Source: CAYRZF01 sp964428805 (GTDB lineage Bacteria; Methylomirabilota; Methylomirabilia; Rokubacteriales; CSP1-6). From it: 35,617 bases of DNA. Of the stretch, positions 24,159-32,347 are shown piece by piece. The translations under genes and the position numbers were made by a program. The first letter of the stretch is position 1. Each line of letters begins with the position of its first letter. The notes below the pieces were generated by a model. The model searched no databases, had not been told where the DNA came from, and worked only from the letters and a program-made list of their open reading frames with translations. The stretch spans positions 1 to 35,617 of the forward strand of contig CAYRZF010000014.1 in assembly GCA_964428805.1 (NCBI GenBank). Direction: 5' to 3'.

Positions 24159-24997
24159 TGAGCGTCAAAGGGAAGAAGGTCGGATTTCTGGGCGCGGGCA
24201 ACATGGGTGAGGCGTTGATCCGGGGCTTGCTCAAGGCCGGACTCGTCCCCGCCGACCACGTCTTCGCTGCCGACGTGAGGCTCGACCGTCTGGAGCAGCT
24301 CGGCAAGCTTTACGGGATCCACACGTTCTCGGACAACGCGCTCCTCGTCAAACGAGCGGACGTGGTGATCCTCGCCGTGAAGCCTCAGATCATCCACCAC
24401 GTGCTGAGAGAGGTGGCTCGGGCGGTGTCGGCCGGGCAACTCTTCGTCTCGATGGCCGCCGGCGTTCCGACCGCCGCGCTGCGCGCCGGTCTTCCGAAGG
24501 GCGTCCGCCTCATCCGGGTCATGCCTAACACGCCCGCTCTCGTTCTGGAAGGCGTCACAGCCGTCGCGAGAGCGGAGGGGCTCCGGCGCGGAGACCTGGA
24601 GACCGCCGAGGAAATCTTCGGGGCGGTCGGGAAAGTGGTTGTCCTGGAAGAGGAGCTGCTGGATGCGGTCACCGGTCTGTCGGGCTCGGGCCCGGCGTAC
24701 GTGGCGCTGATGATCGAGGCCCTGGCCGACGGCGGGGTCAGGGTGGGTCTTGACCGCCTGACCGCCATGACCCTGGCGGCGCAGACCGTCCTCGGGTCGG
24801 CGAAGCTCCTGATCGAAACGGGAATGCATCCGGGCCAGCTGAAGGATATGGTGACGTCGCCGGGGGGCACGGCGATCGCCGGGATCACGGCCCTGGAGGA
24901 GGGCGGCGTCCGCCGAACACTCATCAACGCCGTGGAGCGGGCCACCCTCCGCTCCCAAGATCTTGGCCGCGAGGCGAACCCGAATAGGAAACCCTGA
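24158..24997 (+). CDS. proC: Pyrroline-5-carboxylate reductase
   Basis: The protein has 279 residues. The Rossmann motif is G-F-L-G-A-G-N-M-G-E-A (9-19). V-K-P-Q, R-V-M-P-N-T-P and the family hallmark G-L-S-G-S-G-P-A-Y-V follow, with S-P-G-G-T-A-I-A-G near the C-terminal dimer domain. It reduces P5C to L-proline with NAD(P)H, the last step of proline synthesis. The presence of a P5C-dehydrogenase-like gene 19 kb upstream is of interest but is not evidence of a shared operon. The start overlaps the yggS stop. Confidence 0.96.
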   Translation: MSVKGKKVGFLGAGNMGEALIRGLLKAGLVPADHVFAADVRLDRLEQLGKLYGIHTFSDNALLVKRADVVILAVKPQIIHHVLREVARAVSAGQLFVSMAAGVPTAALRAGLPKGVRLIRVMPNTPALVLEGVTAVARAEGLRRGDLETAEEIFGAVGKVVVLEEELLDAVTGLSGSGPAYVALMIEALADGGVRVGLDRLTAMTLAAQTVLGSAKLLIETGMHPGQLKDMVTSPGGTAIAGITALEEGGVRRTLINAVERATLRSQDLGREANPNRKP

Positions 24998-25011
24998 GGC
25001 GGAAAGGGCGC

Positions 25012-25275
25012 GTGTTCGCGTACCGGTTGGTGGGGTTCATCGGTTGGCTGCTCGAGATCTATACCTGGATCATCATCGCTGCCGCGCTGATTTCCTGGGT
25101 GAGCCCGGATCCGTACAACCCCGTCGTGCAGCTCCTCCGGCGCGTCACGGAGCCGGTGCTGCGTCCCATCCGGCGCCTGCTCTCCCGCTACCAGGCCGGG
25201 CTCGATTTTTCCCCGCTCGTGGCGATCCTCATCATCCAGTTTATCCAGCGAGTGATCCTGCCCTCGCTCTTCTGA
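25012..25275 (+). CDS. YggT family integral membrane protein
   Basis: The protein has 87 residues from GTG 25012, behind GGAAAGGG. Two hydrophobic helices (about 6-31 and 65-84) flank the conserved loop W-V-S-P-D-P-Y-N-P-V-V-Q-L-L-R-R-V-T-E-P and L-R-P-I-R-R. This is the DUF/YggT (YlmG) signature; homologues are linked to FtsZ placement, nucleoid or chloroplast division and osmotic shock, with no known chemistry. It sits in the usual place between proC and divIVA. Confidence 0.93.
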   Translation: MFAYRLVGFIGWLLEIYTWIIIAAALISWVSPDPYNPVVQLLRRVTEPVLRPIRRLLSRYQAGLDFSPLVAILIIQFIQRVILPSLF

Positions 25276-25320
25276 GAGAAGTGGGGCATCCCCCGCGCGG
25301 CCGCAGGAGGTGAAGGTCCG

Positions 25321-25791
25321 ATGCGAATCACCCCCATGGACATCCGTCAACAGCAGTTCACCGTCCGCACGTTCGGCGGCTTCAATCGTCAGGAGGTGGA
25401 AGCCTTCCTGGACGACGTGGCCGAGGATTACAAGCAGCTCGTCAAGGAGAACGCGCTCCTGAAGGAACAGCTCGCGGTGCTGGAGGAGCGGTCCCGGGGG
25501 ATCGAGGATCGCGAGAAGATGCTCCAGGACACCCTGGTCACCACGCAGCGGCTGGCGGAGGAGATGAAGGAAAGCGCCAGGCGTGAGGCCAATCTTCTGG
25601 TCCGCGAGGCCGAGCTTCAGGGGGACAAGTTCCTGGAGGAGGCGCGCGCCGAAGAGGCCAAGATCAAGGCCGAAATCCTCGCCCTCAAGCGCACGCGCCG
25701 CCAGCTGGCCGAGGGGTTGCGCGTGACGCTCGACATGTACCAGCGGCTCCTGGCCGAGGAGTTCGGGGATGCGGGGGCCGGCCCGCACTGA
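25321..25791 (+). CDS. divIVA: DivIVA domain protein
   Basis: The protein has 156 residues from ATG 25321, behind GCAGGAGGTG. The N-terminal membrane-binding domain has the family opening I-T-P-M-D-I-R-Q-Q-Q-F and F-G-G-F-N-R-Q-E-V-E-A-F-L-D-D-V. The rest (35-145) is a long charged coiled coil. DivIVA-like proteins sense negative membrane curvature and mark poles or septa. Its presence in a Gram-negative-type cluster, after yggT, follows the order known from several phyla. The 3' end overlaps the DUF167 gene by 23 bases. Confidence 0.93.
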   Translation: MRITPMDIRQQQFTVRTFGGFNRQEVEAFLDDVAEDYKQLVKENALLKEQLAVLEERSRGIEDREKMLQDTLVTTQRLAEEMKESARREANLLVREAELQGDKFLEEARAEEAKIKAEILALKRTRRQLAEGLRVTLDMYQRLLAEEFGDAGAGPH

Positions 25792-26062
25792 TTCGGCGCT
25801 GCTCCGCGTCAGGGTCCAGCCCCGGGCCTCGAAGGACGAGGTGGTGGGATGGGCCGGGGCCACCCTCCGCGTCCGCATCAGCGCGGCTCCCGTTGAGGGC
25901 GCGGCGAATCACGCGCTCCTGGCACTCCTCGCGCGATCGTTCCGGGTGCCCCAATCGGCGGTCACGCTTGTGAGGGGCGCCCACGCACGCGACAAGCTCG
26001 TCCGGATTCAGGGATGTTCGCTTGGGACTCTGGAGGCGCGGCTCAAGGCCGCCCTTCTATGA
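25769..26062 (+). CDS. DUF167 (YggU) family protein
   Basis: The protein has 97 residues. It carries the family's R-V-Q-P-R-A-S-K-D-E-V near the N-terminus, R-I-S-A-A-P-V-E-G-A-A-N-H-A-L in the centre and G-A-H-A-R-D-K-L-V-R-I towards the end. The fold is a small alpha/beta domain of unknown function that often follows yggT/divIVA. It begins inside divIVA and its stop overlaps the mtnA start (ATGA), so translation is coupled on both sides. Confidence 0.92.
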   Translation: MRGPARTDSALLRVRVQPRASKDEVVGWAGATLRVRISAAPVEGAANHALLALLARSFRVPQSAVTLVRGAHARDKLVRIQGCSLGTLEARLKAALL

Positions 26063-27078
26063 TCACGCCGGTCCGCTGGGATGGTGAGCGGCTGGTTCTT
26101 CTGGACCAGACGCGTCTGCCCGTCGAAGAGATCGAGCGCCAGTGCACGTCCTGGCGGGAAGTGGCGGAGGCCATCCGCTCGATGGTCGTGCGCGGTGCGC
26201 CCGCGATCGGCGTGACCGCCGCCTTCGGCGTCGCGCTGGCGGCTCGGGAGAGTCGGGCGACCACCTTCGAGGGACTCCTGGCCGACCTGGAAACCGCGAT
26301 CAAGGGGCTCGCCGACACGCGGCCCACCGCGGTGAATCTCTTTTGGGCCCTTGAGCGGATGCGAGGCTCGTGCCTGGCCCACCGGACGCTGCCGCTCGAG
26401 CGCCTCAAGGCCCGTCTCCTGGCCGAGGCCCAGGCGGTGCTGGAGGAGGACGTGGCGGGGAACCGCGCCATGGGCGCACACGGCGCGGCGCTCGTTCCCG
26501 ACCGCGCGCGGATCCTCACCCACTGCAATGCCGGGGCCCTGGCAACCGCGGGCTACGGCACGGCGGGAGGGGTAATCCGAGCGGCCCACGCTCAGGGAAA
26601 GGTGCAGCTCGTCTGGGTGGATGAGACCCGCCCGGTGCTGCAAGGGGCCCGTCTCACCGCCTGGGAGTGTGTCAAGGAGGGGATCCCCCACCGGGTGATC
26701 TCCGATGGGGCGGCTGCCTCAGTGATGGCCCGCGGAGAAGTGGACCTGGTGGTGACAGGCGCGGACCGCGTCGCTGCCAACGGCGACACCGCCAACAAGA
26801 TCGGCACCTACGCCTTGGCCGTGCTCGCGAAGCATCACGGCCTTCCGTTTTACGTGGCCGCGCCGTTCTCGAGCATTGACCTGGCCCTCCCCTCCGGCGA
26901 CCTGATTCCCATCGAGGAGCGCGACGCCAGTGAGGTCCGGGGGTTTGCCGGTCGCCAGACCGTCCCCACGGCCTCGCCCGTGTTCAACCCGGCCTTCGAC
27001 GTCACGCCGGCGAATTTGATCACCGCGATTATCACCGAGCGCGGCGTCTTTCGCCCGCCCTACGACTTTTCTCCTTGA
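26059..27078 (+). CDS. mtnA: S-methyl-5-thioribose-1-phosphate isomerase
   Basis: The protein has 339 residues from ATG 26059; a 15-codon upstream extension lacks similarity. V-V-R-G-A-P-A-I-G (43-51) binds the substrate phosphate. T-H-C-N-A-G-A-L (Cys156) and T-G-A-D-R-V-A-A-N-G-D (Asp236) give the catalytic pair of the methionine-salvage isomerase. It converts methylthioribose-1-phosphate to methylthioribulose-1-phosphate. No other mtn gene is visible, so it may work with distant genes or in a DHAP/MTA shunt. The stop overlaps the TTG start of the next gene (TTGA). Confidence 0.94.
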   Translation: MITPVRWDGERLVLLDQTRLPVEEIERQCTSWREVAEAIRSMVVRGAPAIGVTAAFGVALAARESRATTFEGLLADLETAIKGLADTRPTAVNLFWALERMRGSCLAHRTLPLERLKARLLAEAQAVLEEDVAGNRAMGAHGAALVPDRARILTHCNAGALATAGYGTAGGVIRAAHAQGKVQLVWVDETRPVLQGARLTAWECVKEGIPHRVISDGAAASVMARGEVDLVVTGADRVAANGDTANKIGTYALAVLAKHHGLPFYVAAPFSSIDLALPSGDLIPIEERDASEVRGFAGRQTVPTASPVFNPAFDVTPANLITAIITERGVFRPPYDFSP

Positions 27079-28637
27079 CCCGGGTCGGTAACCGGGACAT
27101 TAAGGCGGCGCGGGAGTATCACGACCGGACCGCCCACAGCTACACTTCGATCCGTCAGGGCGGCCACTACCTCGACTGGGACACGAAGCCCTTCCTCTAC
27201 AAGGTGTATCCCGACCTGCCGGTCACCCCGCTCCCGCGCGAGTTCCCCCAGCCGACGCGCGATACGCTGGAGGCTCTCGCGACCCTCGAGGGGAAGGGAG
27301 GGACGGTCACGCTCGAGACTCTCGCCGCGCTCCTGTTCTTCACCGCCGGGTTGACCAGGAAGAAGACCTACCCCGGGGGCGGGGAAATGCACTTCCGCGC
27401 CGCGCCCTCCACCGGGGCTCTCTACCAAACCGAAGTTTACGTCGTGGCGGGCGAGCTCCCGGGGCTGGCCGCAGGTGTTTACCATTTCTGTCCCGGTGAT
27501 TTCTGCCTCCGGCAGCTCCGGCAGGGGGACTTTCGCTCTGAGCTGGGCGCGGCGGCAACTGACGACGGAATCCGAAATTCAGCCGCAACGCTCGTTCTCG
27601 CTGCGATCTACTGGCGCAACACGTGGAAGTACCAGGCGCGGGGGTACCGGCACCTTTTCTGGGATTCGGGGACCATGCTCGCCAACCTCCTCGCCACGGC
27701 CGCCGCGATCGGGATCCCGGCGCGCCTCGTCACGTTCTTTGTTGACGAGGGGGCGAATCGGCTACTGGGGCTCGACGCCGACAAGGAGGTGAGCCTCGAG
27801 CTGGTTCCTCTCGGACCCGGCGCGGTGGCCCCACCCGCGCGCGACACCTCCTTGGAGCCGATCAGTCCGCGCACCATTCCCTTGTCGTCTCGTGAGGTGG
27901 ATTATCCTCTCGTCAGGGAGATGCACGCCGCTTCGTCCCTCAGCCAGCCTGAGGAGGTGAGAACCATTCGACCCGCTTCTCCCGACGAGCCCAGAGCCTT
28001 CCCGAGTCAGCTCTTGCCGTTGCCTGAACCGCTGATTGTCGCCGGCAAGCCTCTTGGCGAGACGATCATCCGGCGGGGCTCGACGCGGCAGTTCTCGGGC
28101 CAGCCGATCAGCGCCGAGGCCCTGTCCACGGTGCTCTTCCACGCAACCCGCGGGATCCCGGCCGACTTCCTATCGGCGCCCGGGCGCCGGCTGGTGGACC
28201 TCTATCTGATCGTCAACGCCGTGGAGGGGATTTCCTCCGGGGCTTACTGCTACTGGCCCGAGGCCCATGGGCTGGAGCTGCTGCGTGAGGGCGACTTCCG
28301 CAGCCAGGCCGGCTATCTCTGCCTGGAGCAGGCCCTGGGCTCGGACGCGAGCGTCGTGATCTTCTTCCTGGCCGACCTCGGCCCGATCCTCGAGTGCTTC
28401 GGCAATCGAGGCTACCGGCTCGGCAACCTGGAAGCGGGGATCATCGGCGGCAAGTCCTACCTCGGCGCCTACGCCCAGGGCTTCGGCGCCTCGGGGCTCA
28501 CGTTCTACGACGGGGACGTTGTCAAGTTCTTCTCGCCCCACGCCCAGGGGAAAGACGCGCTGTTCGTCACGGTCCTGGGCCGATCGGTGAAGGGTGTGCC
28601 CGGCATCGAGGTGCCCATACAGATGGCCAAGAAGTAA
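27075..28637 (+). CDS. SagB/ThcOx-type oxidoreductase, two nitroreductase-like domains
   Basis: The protein has 520 residues from TTG 27075, overlapping the mtnA stop. Domain 1 (about 10-250) has Y-H-D-R-T-A-H-S-Y near the start and the FMN-site segment R-A-A-P-S-T-G-A-L-Y-Q-T-E-V-Y-V (108-123). Domain 2 (about 325-515) opens with S-T-R-Q-F-S-G-Q-P-I-S (336-346), the classic nitroreductase start, but its P-S-x-G equivalent is degenerate (L-S-A-P-G-R-R-L-V-D-L-Y-L). The SagB/ThcOx family includes FMN dehydrogenases that oxidise azolines in RiPPs and many stand-alone two-domain proteins of unknown role. No YcaO, precursor peptide or transporter gene is near, so a RiPP role is not supported. Confidence 0.85.
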   Translation: MTRVGNRDIKAAREYHDRTAHSYTSIRQGGHYLDWDTKPFLYKVYPDLPVTPLPREFPQPTRDTLEALATLEGKGGTVTLETLAALLFFTAGLTRKKTYPGGGEMHFRAAPSTGALYQTEVYVVAGELPGLAAGVYHFCPGDFCLRQLRQGDFRSELGAAATDDGIRNSAATLVLAAIYWRNTWKYQARGYRHLFWDSGTMLANLLATAAAIGIPARLVTFFVDEGANRLLGLDADKEVSLELVPLGPGAVAPPARDTSLEPISPRTIPLSSREVDYPLVREMHAASSLSQPEEVRTIRPASPDEPRAFPSQLLPLPEPLIVAGKPLGETIIRRGSTRQFSGQPISAEALSTVLFHATRGIPADFLSAPGRRLVDLYLIVNAVEGISSGAYCYWPEAHGLELLREGDFRSQAGYLCLEQALGSDASVVIFFLADLGPILECFGNRGYRLGNLEAGIIGGKSYLGAYAQGFGASGLTFYDGDVVKFFSPHAQGKDALFVTVLGRSVKGVPGIEVPIQMAKK

Positions 28638-28690
28638 CCGGAGGGAGGCGGTCAGAGAAGGGCAGCCGCCTGACCCAGTAGCCTGCCCGG

Positions 28691-28720
28691 TTGACTCCGC
28701 CTCGGGGGAGTGGATATAGT
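28691..28720 (+). promoter_or_regulatory. Promoter of the serine/histidine/purine gene group
   Basis: TTGACT (28691-28696), an 18-bp spacer and TATAGT (28715-28720) match the sigma70 consensus well. The predicted start is near 28727, giving a ~48-base leader to ATG 28775. The 137-bp intergenic stretch 28638-28774 holds nothing else obvious, and it is the largest non-coding break between 21665 and 31500. Confidence 0.7.
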
Positions 28721-28774
28721 GGGAAAGGTTGTGATCGCGTTCACGAAACTCCGCCCGCCCGAAAGGAGTCCGCG

Positions 28775-29920
28775 ATGAAGAAGTACTACCTGATGGCCCC
28801 CGGGCCGACGCCGGTTCCGAGCCACGTTCTCCTGGCCATGGCTCAACCGATCATCCACCATCGGACGGCGGAGTACGAGGCGCTCTTCGCCAAGGTACGT
28901 GAGGGGCTCAAGTGGCTCATCCAGACCAAGCAGGAGACGATCGTCCTCGTGGCCTCGGGCACCGGCGCGATGGAAGCCGCCGTGACCAACACGCTCTCCT
29001 CCGGCGACAAAGCTCTTGTGGTTCGGGCGGGGAAGTTCGGCGAGCGATGGGCGGAGATCTGCGCCGCCTACGGAGTTCAGGTGGTTCCGCTGGACGCGCC
29101 CTTCGGCCAGACCGTCCCTGCCGATCGGGTGGCCGAGGCGTTGAAGAAGACGCCGGACATCCGGGCGGTCCTCTGCCAGCACAGCGAGACGTCCACCGGG
29201 GTCCTCCACGACGTCGAGGGCTACGCCGCGGCGACGCGCCAGAGCGACGCGATCATCGTGGTGGACACGGTGTCGAGCCTGGGGGTGGCGGACCTGCCCA
29301 TGGACGCCTGGGGGATGGATGTCGTGGTGGCGGGCTCCCAGAAGGGGCTCATGCTCCCGCCGGGGCTGGGCTTCTGCACGCTGTCGGACAAGGCGTGGGA
29401 CCGGGTCAAGCAGGCGAAGCTCCCGCGCTACTACTTCAATCTGCTCGAAGAGAAGAAGCTCGTGGTGAAGAACCAGCCCCACTTCACCCCGGCGGTCTCG
29501 ATCGTCGTCGGGTTGAAGGAGGTGCTGGCCATGCTCCAGGCCGAGGGGCTCGCCAATGTCTTCAAACGCCACGACAGGCTGGCCCGTGCGACGCGCGCGG
29601 GCATTGAGGCCCTGGGTCTCGAGCTCTTCGCCAAGGCCACGCCGAGCCCGGCAATCACCGCCGTCGTCCCGCCGAGGGGGATCGAGAGCGAGAAGGTCGT
29701 GGCCGCCTTTGCCTCGTCGCACAACATCACCATCGCCGGCGGGCAGGGGGAAATGAAAGGGAAGGTCTTCCGGCTGGGTCACATGGGATACGTCGGGGAT
29801 TTCGAGGTCGTCGTCGCCCTGGGAGCGCTGGAGCAGGTGCTGGCGGAGTTGGGCTACCCCGTGGACTGGGGCGCCGCGGTCGGGGCCGCGCAGAAGGTAT
29901 TGGCCGAGCACGCGTCATGA
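28775..29920 (+). CDS. Class V aminotransferase (serine-glyoxylate / alanine-glyoxylate type; possible phosphoserine aminotransferase)
   Basis: The protein has 381 residues from ATG 28775, with GAAAGGAG 6 bases upstream. P-G-P-T-P-V-P (9-15) opens the fold-type I PLP enzyme. A-S-G-T-G-A-M-E-A-A (60-69) binds the PLP phosphate, D-T-V-S-S (Asp164) contacts the ring nitrogen and G-S-Q-K-G (Lys190) forms the Schiff base. H-R (29-30) and R-L-G-H-M-G near the end fit the substrate carboxylate site. The overlap of its stop with the serA start (ATGA) argues that it supplies the transamination step after SerA, producing phosphoserine from phosphohydroxypyruvate, or links glyoxylate and serine. Family call firm, substrate inferred. 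Confidence 0.85.
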   Translation: MKKYYLMAPGPTPVPSHVLLAMAQPIIHHRTAEYEALFAKVREGLKWLIQTKQETIVLVASGTGAMEAAVTNTLSSGDKALVVRAGKFGERWAEICAAYGVQVVPLDAPFGQTVPADRVAEALKKTPDIRAVLCQHSETSTGVLHDVEGYAAATRQSDAIIVVDTVSSLGVADLPMDAWGMDVVVAGSQKGLMLPPGLGFCTLSDKAWDRVKQAKLPRYYFNLLEEKKLVVKNQPHFTPAVSIVVGLKEVLAMLQAEGLANVFKRHDRLARATRAGIEALGLELFAKATPSPAITAVVPPRGIESEKVVAAFASSHNITIAGGQGEMKGKVFRLGHMGYVGDFEVVVALGALEQVLAELGYPVDWGAAVGAAQKVLAEHAS

Positions 29921-31500
29921 AGAAGGTCATCGTCACGGACGGGTTGCAGGAGGTCGGCGCCGAGGCCCTCCGCCGGGAGGGCCTTTCGGTTGAGGTGATC
30001 CCCACGCCCGCCGAGGCGGAGTTGTGCGCCAGGATCGCGGATGCGCACGGCCTCATCGTCCGGAGCGCCACGAAGGTCACGGCCAAGGTGATCGAGGCCG
30101 GCAAAGCGCTGGAGGTGGTGGGCCGGGCCGGCGCTGGCGTGGACAACATTGACGTGGATGCGGCCACCGAGCGGGGGATCATCGTGATGAACACCCCGGG
30201 CGCCAACACGATCGCCGTGGCGGAGCACACCGTCGGCCTGCTCCTGGCCCTCGCTCGCAAGCTGCCGCAGGCTCACGGCGCGCTCAAGAGCGGCCGGTGG
30301 GAGAAGGAGCGCTTTGCCGGCATCGAGCTCTACAACAAGGTGCTGGGGATCATCGGGCTGGGGCGGATTGGAACGGAGGTGGCCCGCCGGGCCCTGGGGC
30401 TTCGGATGCACGTCATCGCCTACGACCCGTACCTCACCCAGGAGGCCGCCCAGCGGATCGGTGCGGAGGTGGTGGAACTGGATCAGCTCTTCGAGCGAGC
30501 CGACTTCATCTCGATCCACACCCCCCTCACGGCGGAGACGCGGAACTTCCTCGGCCCGGCCGAGTTCGCCAAAATGAAGGATGGTGTCCGAATCATCAAC
30601 TGCGCCCGGGGGGGCCTGATCAGCGAAGAAGCGCTGGTGAAGGCCGTCCTCGAGGGGAAGGTGGCCGGCGCCGCGCTGGACGTCTTCGAGACGGAACCGC
30701 TTCCCCCGGACCATCCGCTCCTCGGCCTCGACCAGGTGATTCTCACGCCTCACCTGGCGGCGTCCACGGAGGAGGCGCAGGCCGGCGTGGCCCTGGCGAT
30801 TGCCCAGCAGGTTGCGGATGTGCTGGTCCGCGGACTGGTGCGAAACGCCGTGAATGTCCCCTCGGTGGACGCCGAGACCCTCAAAGAGCTCCGGCCCTAC
30901 CTCACCCTGGCGGAGAAGATGGGCAGTTTCCTGGCCCAGCTGGCGGAAGGGCGGATGAAGCAGGTCCGCCTGGAGTACGCGGGCGAGATCGCGGGGCAGG
31001 CGACCTCCGTCCTGACGTTGGCCTTCCTCAAAGGCCTCCTGAACGTGATCCTGGAGGAGAAAGTGTCGGACGTGAACGCCCCCTTCCTGGCCAAGTCCCG
31101 GGGGATCAAGGTGATGGAGACGAGCACGGCCGAAAGCGAGGATTACGCGAGCCTCATGGCCGCCGAGCTGGAGACCAGTAAAAGCTCTTGGCGGGTGGCG
31201 GGGACGCTCTTCCACAAGCGGGAGCCCCGGATCGTGAGGATCGATGACTTCCCGCTGGAGGCGATTCCTTCGGGCTGGATGCTCGTCTTCTCCAACCTCG
31301 ACGTGCCGGGGGTGATTGGCCGGATCGGCACCCTCTGCGGCCGGTACCAGATCAACATCGCGGGGATGCAGCTCGGCCGCGAGCGCCGGGGCGGGCAGGC
31401 CGTCTCCATCCTGAACCTTGACGATCCCGTGCCGGAGCCGATCCTTCGCGAGATCCGGGCCATGCCGGACATCGTGTTCGCGAAGTTAGTGAAGCTGTAG
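29917..31500 (+). CDS. serA: D-3-phosphoglycerate dehydrogenase
   Basis: The protein has 527 residues, the long (type I) form. The NAD-binding motif is G-L-G-R-I-G (147-152). Catalytic residues are in A-R-G-G (Arg231), E-T-E-P (Glu260) and T-P-H-L (His279). An allosteric-substrate-binding domain (~305-450) and a C-terminal ACT domain (~455-527, L-V-F-S-N-L-D-V-P-G-V-I-G-R-I-G) follow. The ACT domain binds L-serine in many homologues, so feedback inhibition is likely. It catalyses the first committed step of serine synthesis. The gene overlaps the aminotransferase stop by 4 bases; its own stop is followed by the 55-bp duplicated segment and the N gap. Confidence 0.97.
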   Translation: MKKVIVTDGLQEVGAEALRREGLSVEVIPTPAEAELCARIADAHGLIVRSATKVTAKVIEAGKALEVVGRAGAGVDNIDVDAATERGIIVMNTPGANTIAVAEHTVGLLLALARKLPQAHGALKSGRWEKERFAGIELYNKVLGIIGLGRIGTEVARRALGLRMHVIAYDPYLTQEAAQRIGAEVVELDQLFERADFISIHTPLTAETRNFLGPAEFAKMKDGVRIINCARGGLISEEALVKAVLEGKVAGAALDVFETEPLPPDHPLLGLDQVILTPHLAASTEEAQAGVALAIAQQVADVLVRGLVRNAVNVPSVDAETLKELRPYLTLAEKMGSFLAQLAEGRMKQVRLEYAGEIAGQATSVLTLAFLKGLLNVILEEKVSDVNAPFLAKSRGIKVMETSTAESEDYASLMAAELETSKSSWRVAGTLFHKREPRIVRIDDFPLEAIPSGWMLVFSNLDVPGVIGRIGTLCGRYQINIAGMQLGRERRGGQAVSILNLDDPVPEPILREIRAMPDIVFAKLVKL

Positions 31501-31520
31501 CCTCTTCTCCTCTCCCCACT

Positions 31521-31575
31521 GTTTGTGGCCTTTGGGGCCCGCCTCCATTAAAATGAACTGTCTATGGGACTTCGA
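31521..31575 (+). repeat. 55-bp direct repeat, left copy (contig end)
   Basis: This segment, from GTTTGTGGCC to GGGACTTCGA, is identical base for base to 31676-31730 and ends exactly where the N-run begins. It includes the promoter-like TTAAAAT and the ATG that starts the phosphatase gene, so the ATG at 31564 is a duplicate and not a second gene. It most likely represents the unresolved overlap of two contigs. Confidence 0.95.
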
Positions 31576-31675
31576 NNNNNNNNNNNNNNNNNNNNNNNNN
31601 NNNNNNNNNNNNNNNNNNNNNNNNNNNNNNNNNNNNNNNNNNNNNNNNNNNNNNNNNNNNNNNNNNNNNNNNNNN
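31576..31675. other. Scaffold gap, 100 N
   Basis: Exactly 100 unknown bases, a conventional placeholder length. The identical 55-bp ends on both sides suggest that the true gap is zero or negative. Removing one copy and the Ns would leave 63 bases between the serA stop and the next ATG. Confidence 0.98.
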
Positions 31676-31730
31676 GTTTGTGGCCTTTGGGGCCCGCCTC
31701 CATTAAAATGAACTGTCTATGGGACTTCGA
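31676..31730 (+). repeat. 55-bp direct repeat, right copy (contig start)
   Basis: Identical to 31521-31575. It begins at the first base after the Ns and runs into the phosphatase coding sequence. TAAAAT at 31704-31709 is a possible -10 only 9 bases before the ATG, with no convincing -35, so a near-leaderless transcript is possible. Confidence 0.95.
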
Positions 31731-32345
31731 CTTTTTCTCTTGCGCCACGGCGAGACCCAGTGGAACCGCGAAGACCGGTACCAGGGGTGCGTGGACACCC
31801 GTCTGTCCCCGGAGGGGTTGGCCCAGGCGGAGGCGGCCTCGCTCGCCCTGGCTGAGCGCCCCCTGGCCGCGGTCTATTCAAGCCCGCTCCGCCGCGCTCG
31901 GGAGACCGCCGAGGCGATTGCCGCCCCGCATCGACTTGGCGTGCGCATTGATGCCGCCTTCAGGGAGATCTGTCACGGCCTCTGGGAGGGGCTCACGGCG
32001 GACGAGGTGCGGGCGCGCTTCCCTGACATCTACGCGGAGTGGCGGGCGACCCCCGAGAGCGTCACCATGCCGAACGGCGAGAGCCTTAAGGAGGTCCGAG
32101 AGCGCGTACTCAAGGGACTTCAGCGCCTCCGCGCAAATCACGACGGCGAAACGGTCTGCCTCGTGGCCCACGGCACTCCCGTCCGCCTGTTGATCCTGGA
32201 AGCCCTCGGCATGACCCCGGAGCGGCTCTGGGCGTTTCCCTGCCCACCCGCTGGCCTCTCCGAGCTGGAGTTTCGCTCCGACAGCGCGACGCTTCACCGC
32301 ATGAATGTCGTGAGCCGGCTCCGTGCGGCCGGTCTCGGGCGCTGA
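31719..32345 (+). CDS. Histidine phosphatase superfamily protein (phosphoserine phosphatase / phosphoglycerate mutase-like)
   Basis: The protein has 208 residues. The catalytic motif is L-R-H-G-E-T (R9 H10 G11) with N16, Y-S-S-P-L-R-R-A (Arg58/59), R-E-I-C-H-G-L-W-E-G (Glu83) and V-A-H-G (His151). This set fits cofactor-dependent PGM-fold phosphatases. In some bacteria (for example Hydrogenobacter PspA) members of this family are metal-independent phosphoserine phosphatases. Position directly after serA and an aminotransferase suggests the third step of serine synthesis. It could also be a CobC-like or broad phosphatase. The start codon lies in the duplicated 55-bp segment; the reading frame after the gap is intact. 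Confidence 0.85.
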   Translation: MGLRLFLLRHGETQWNREDRYQGCVDTRLSPEGLAQAEAASLALAERPLAAVYSSPLRRARETAEAIAAPHRLGVRIDAAFREICHGLWEGLTADEVRARFPDIYAEWRATPESVTMPNGESLKEVRERVLKGLQRLRANHDGETVCLVAHGTPVRLLILEALGMTPERLWAFPCPPAGLSELEFRSDSATLHRMNVVSRLRAAGLGR

Positions 32346-32347
32346 CC

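Noticed and set aside
27075..28637. RiPP biosynthesis cluster around the SagB-like gene
   Set aside because: No YcaO, precursor peptide, protease or exporter gene is within reach; neighbours are mtnA and serine biosynthesis genes.
31564..32193. Open frame with a long run of X starting at ATG 31564
   Set aside because: It runs through the N gap and is created by the duplicated contig end; the real start is the second copy at 31719 in another frame.
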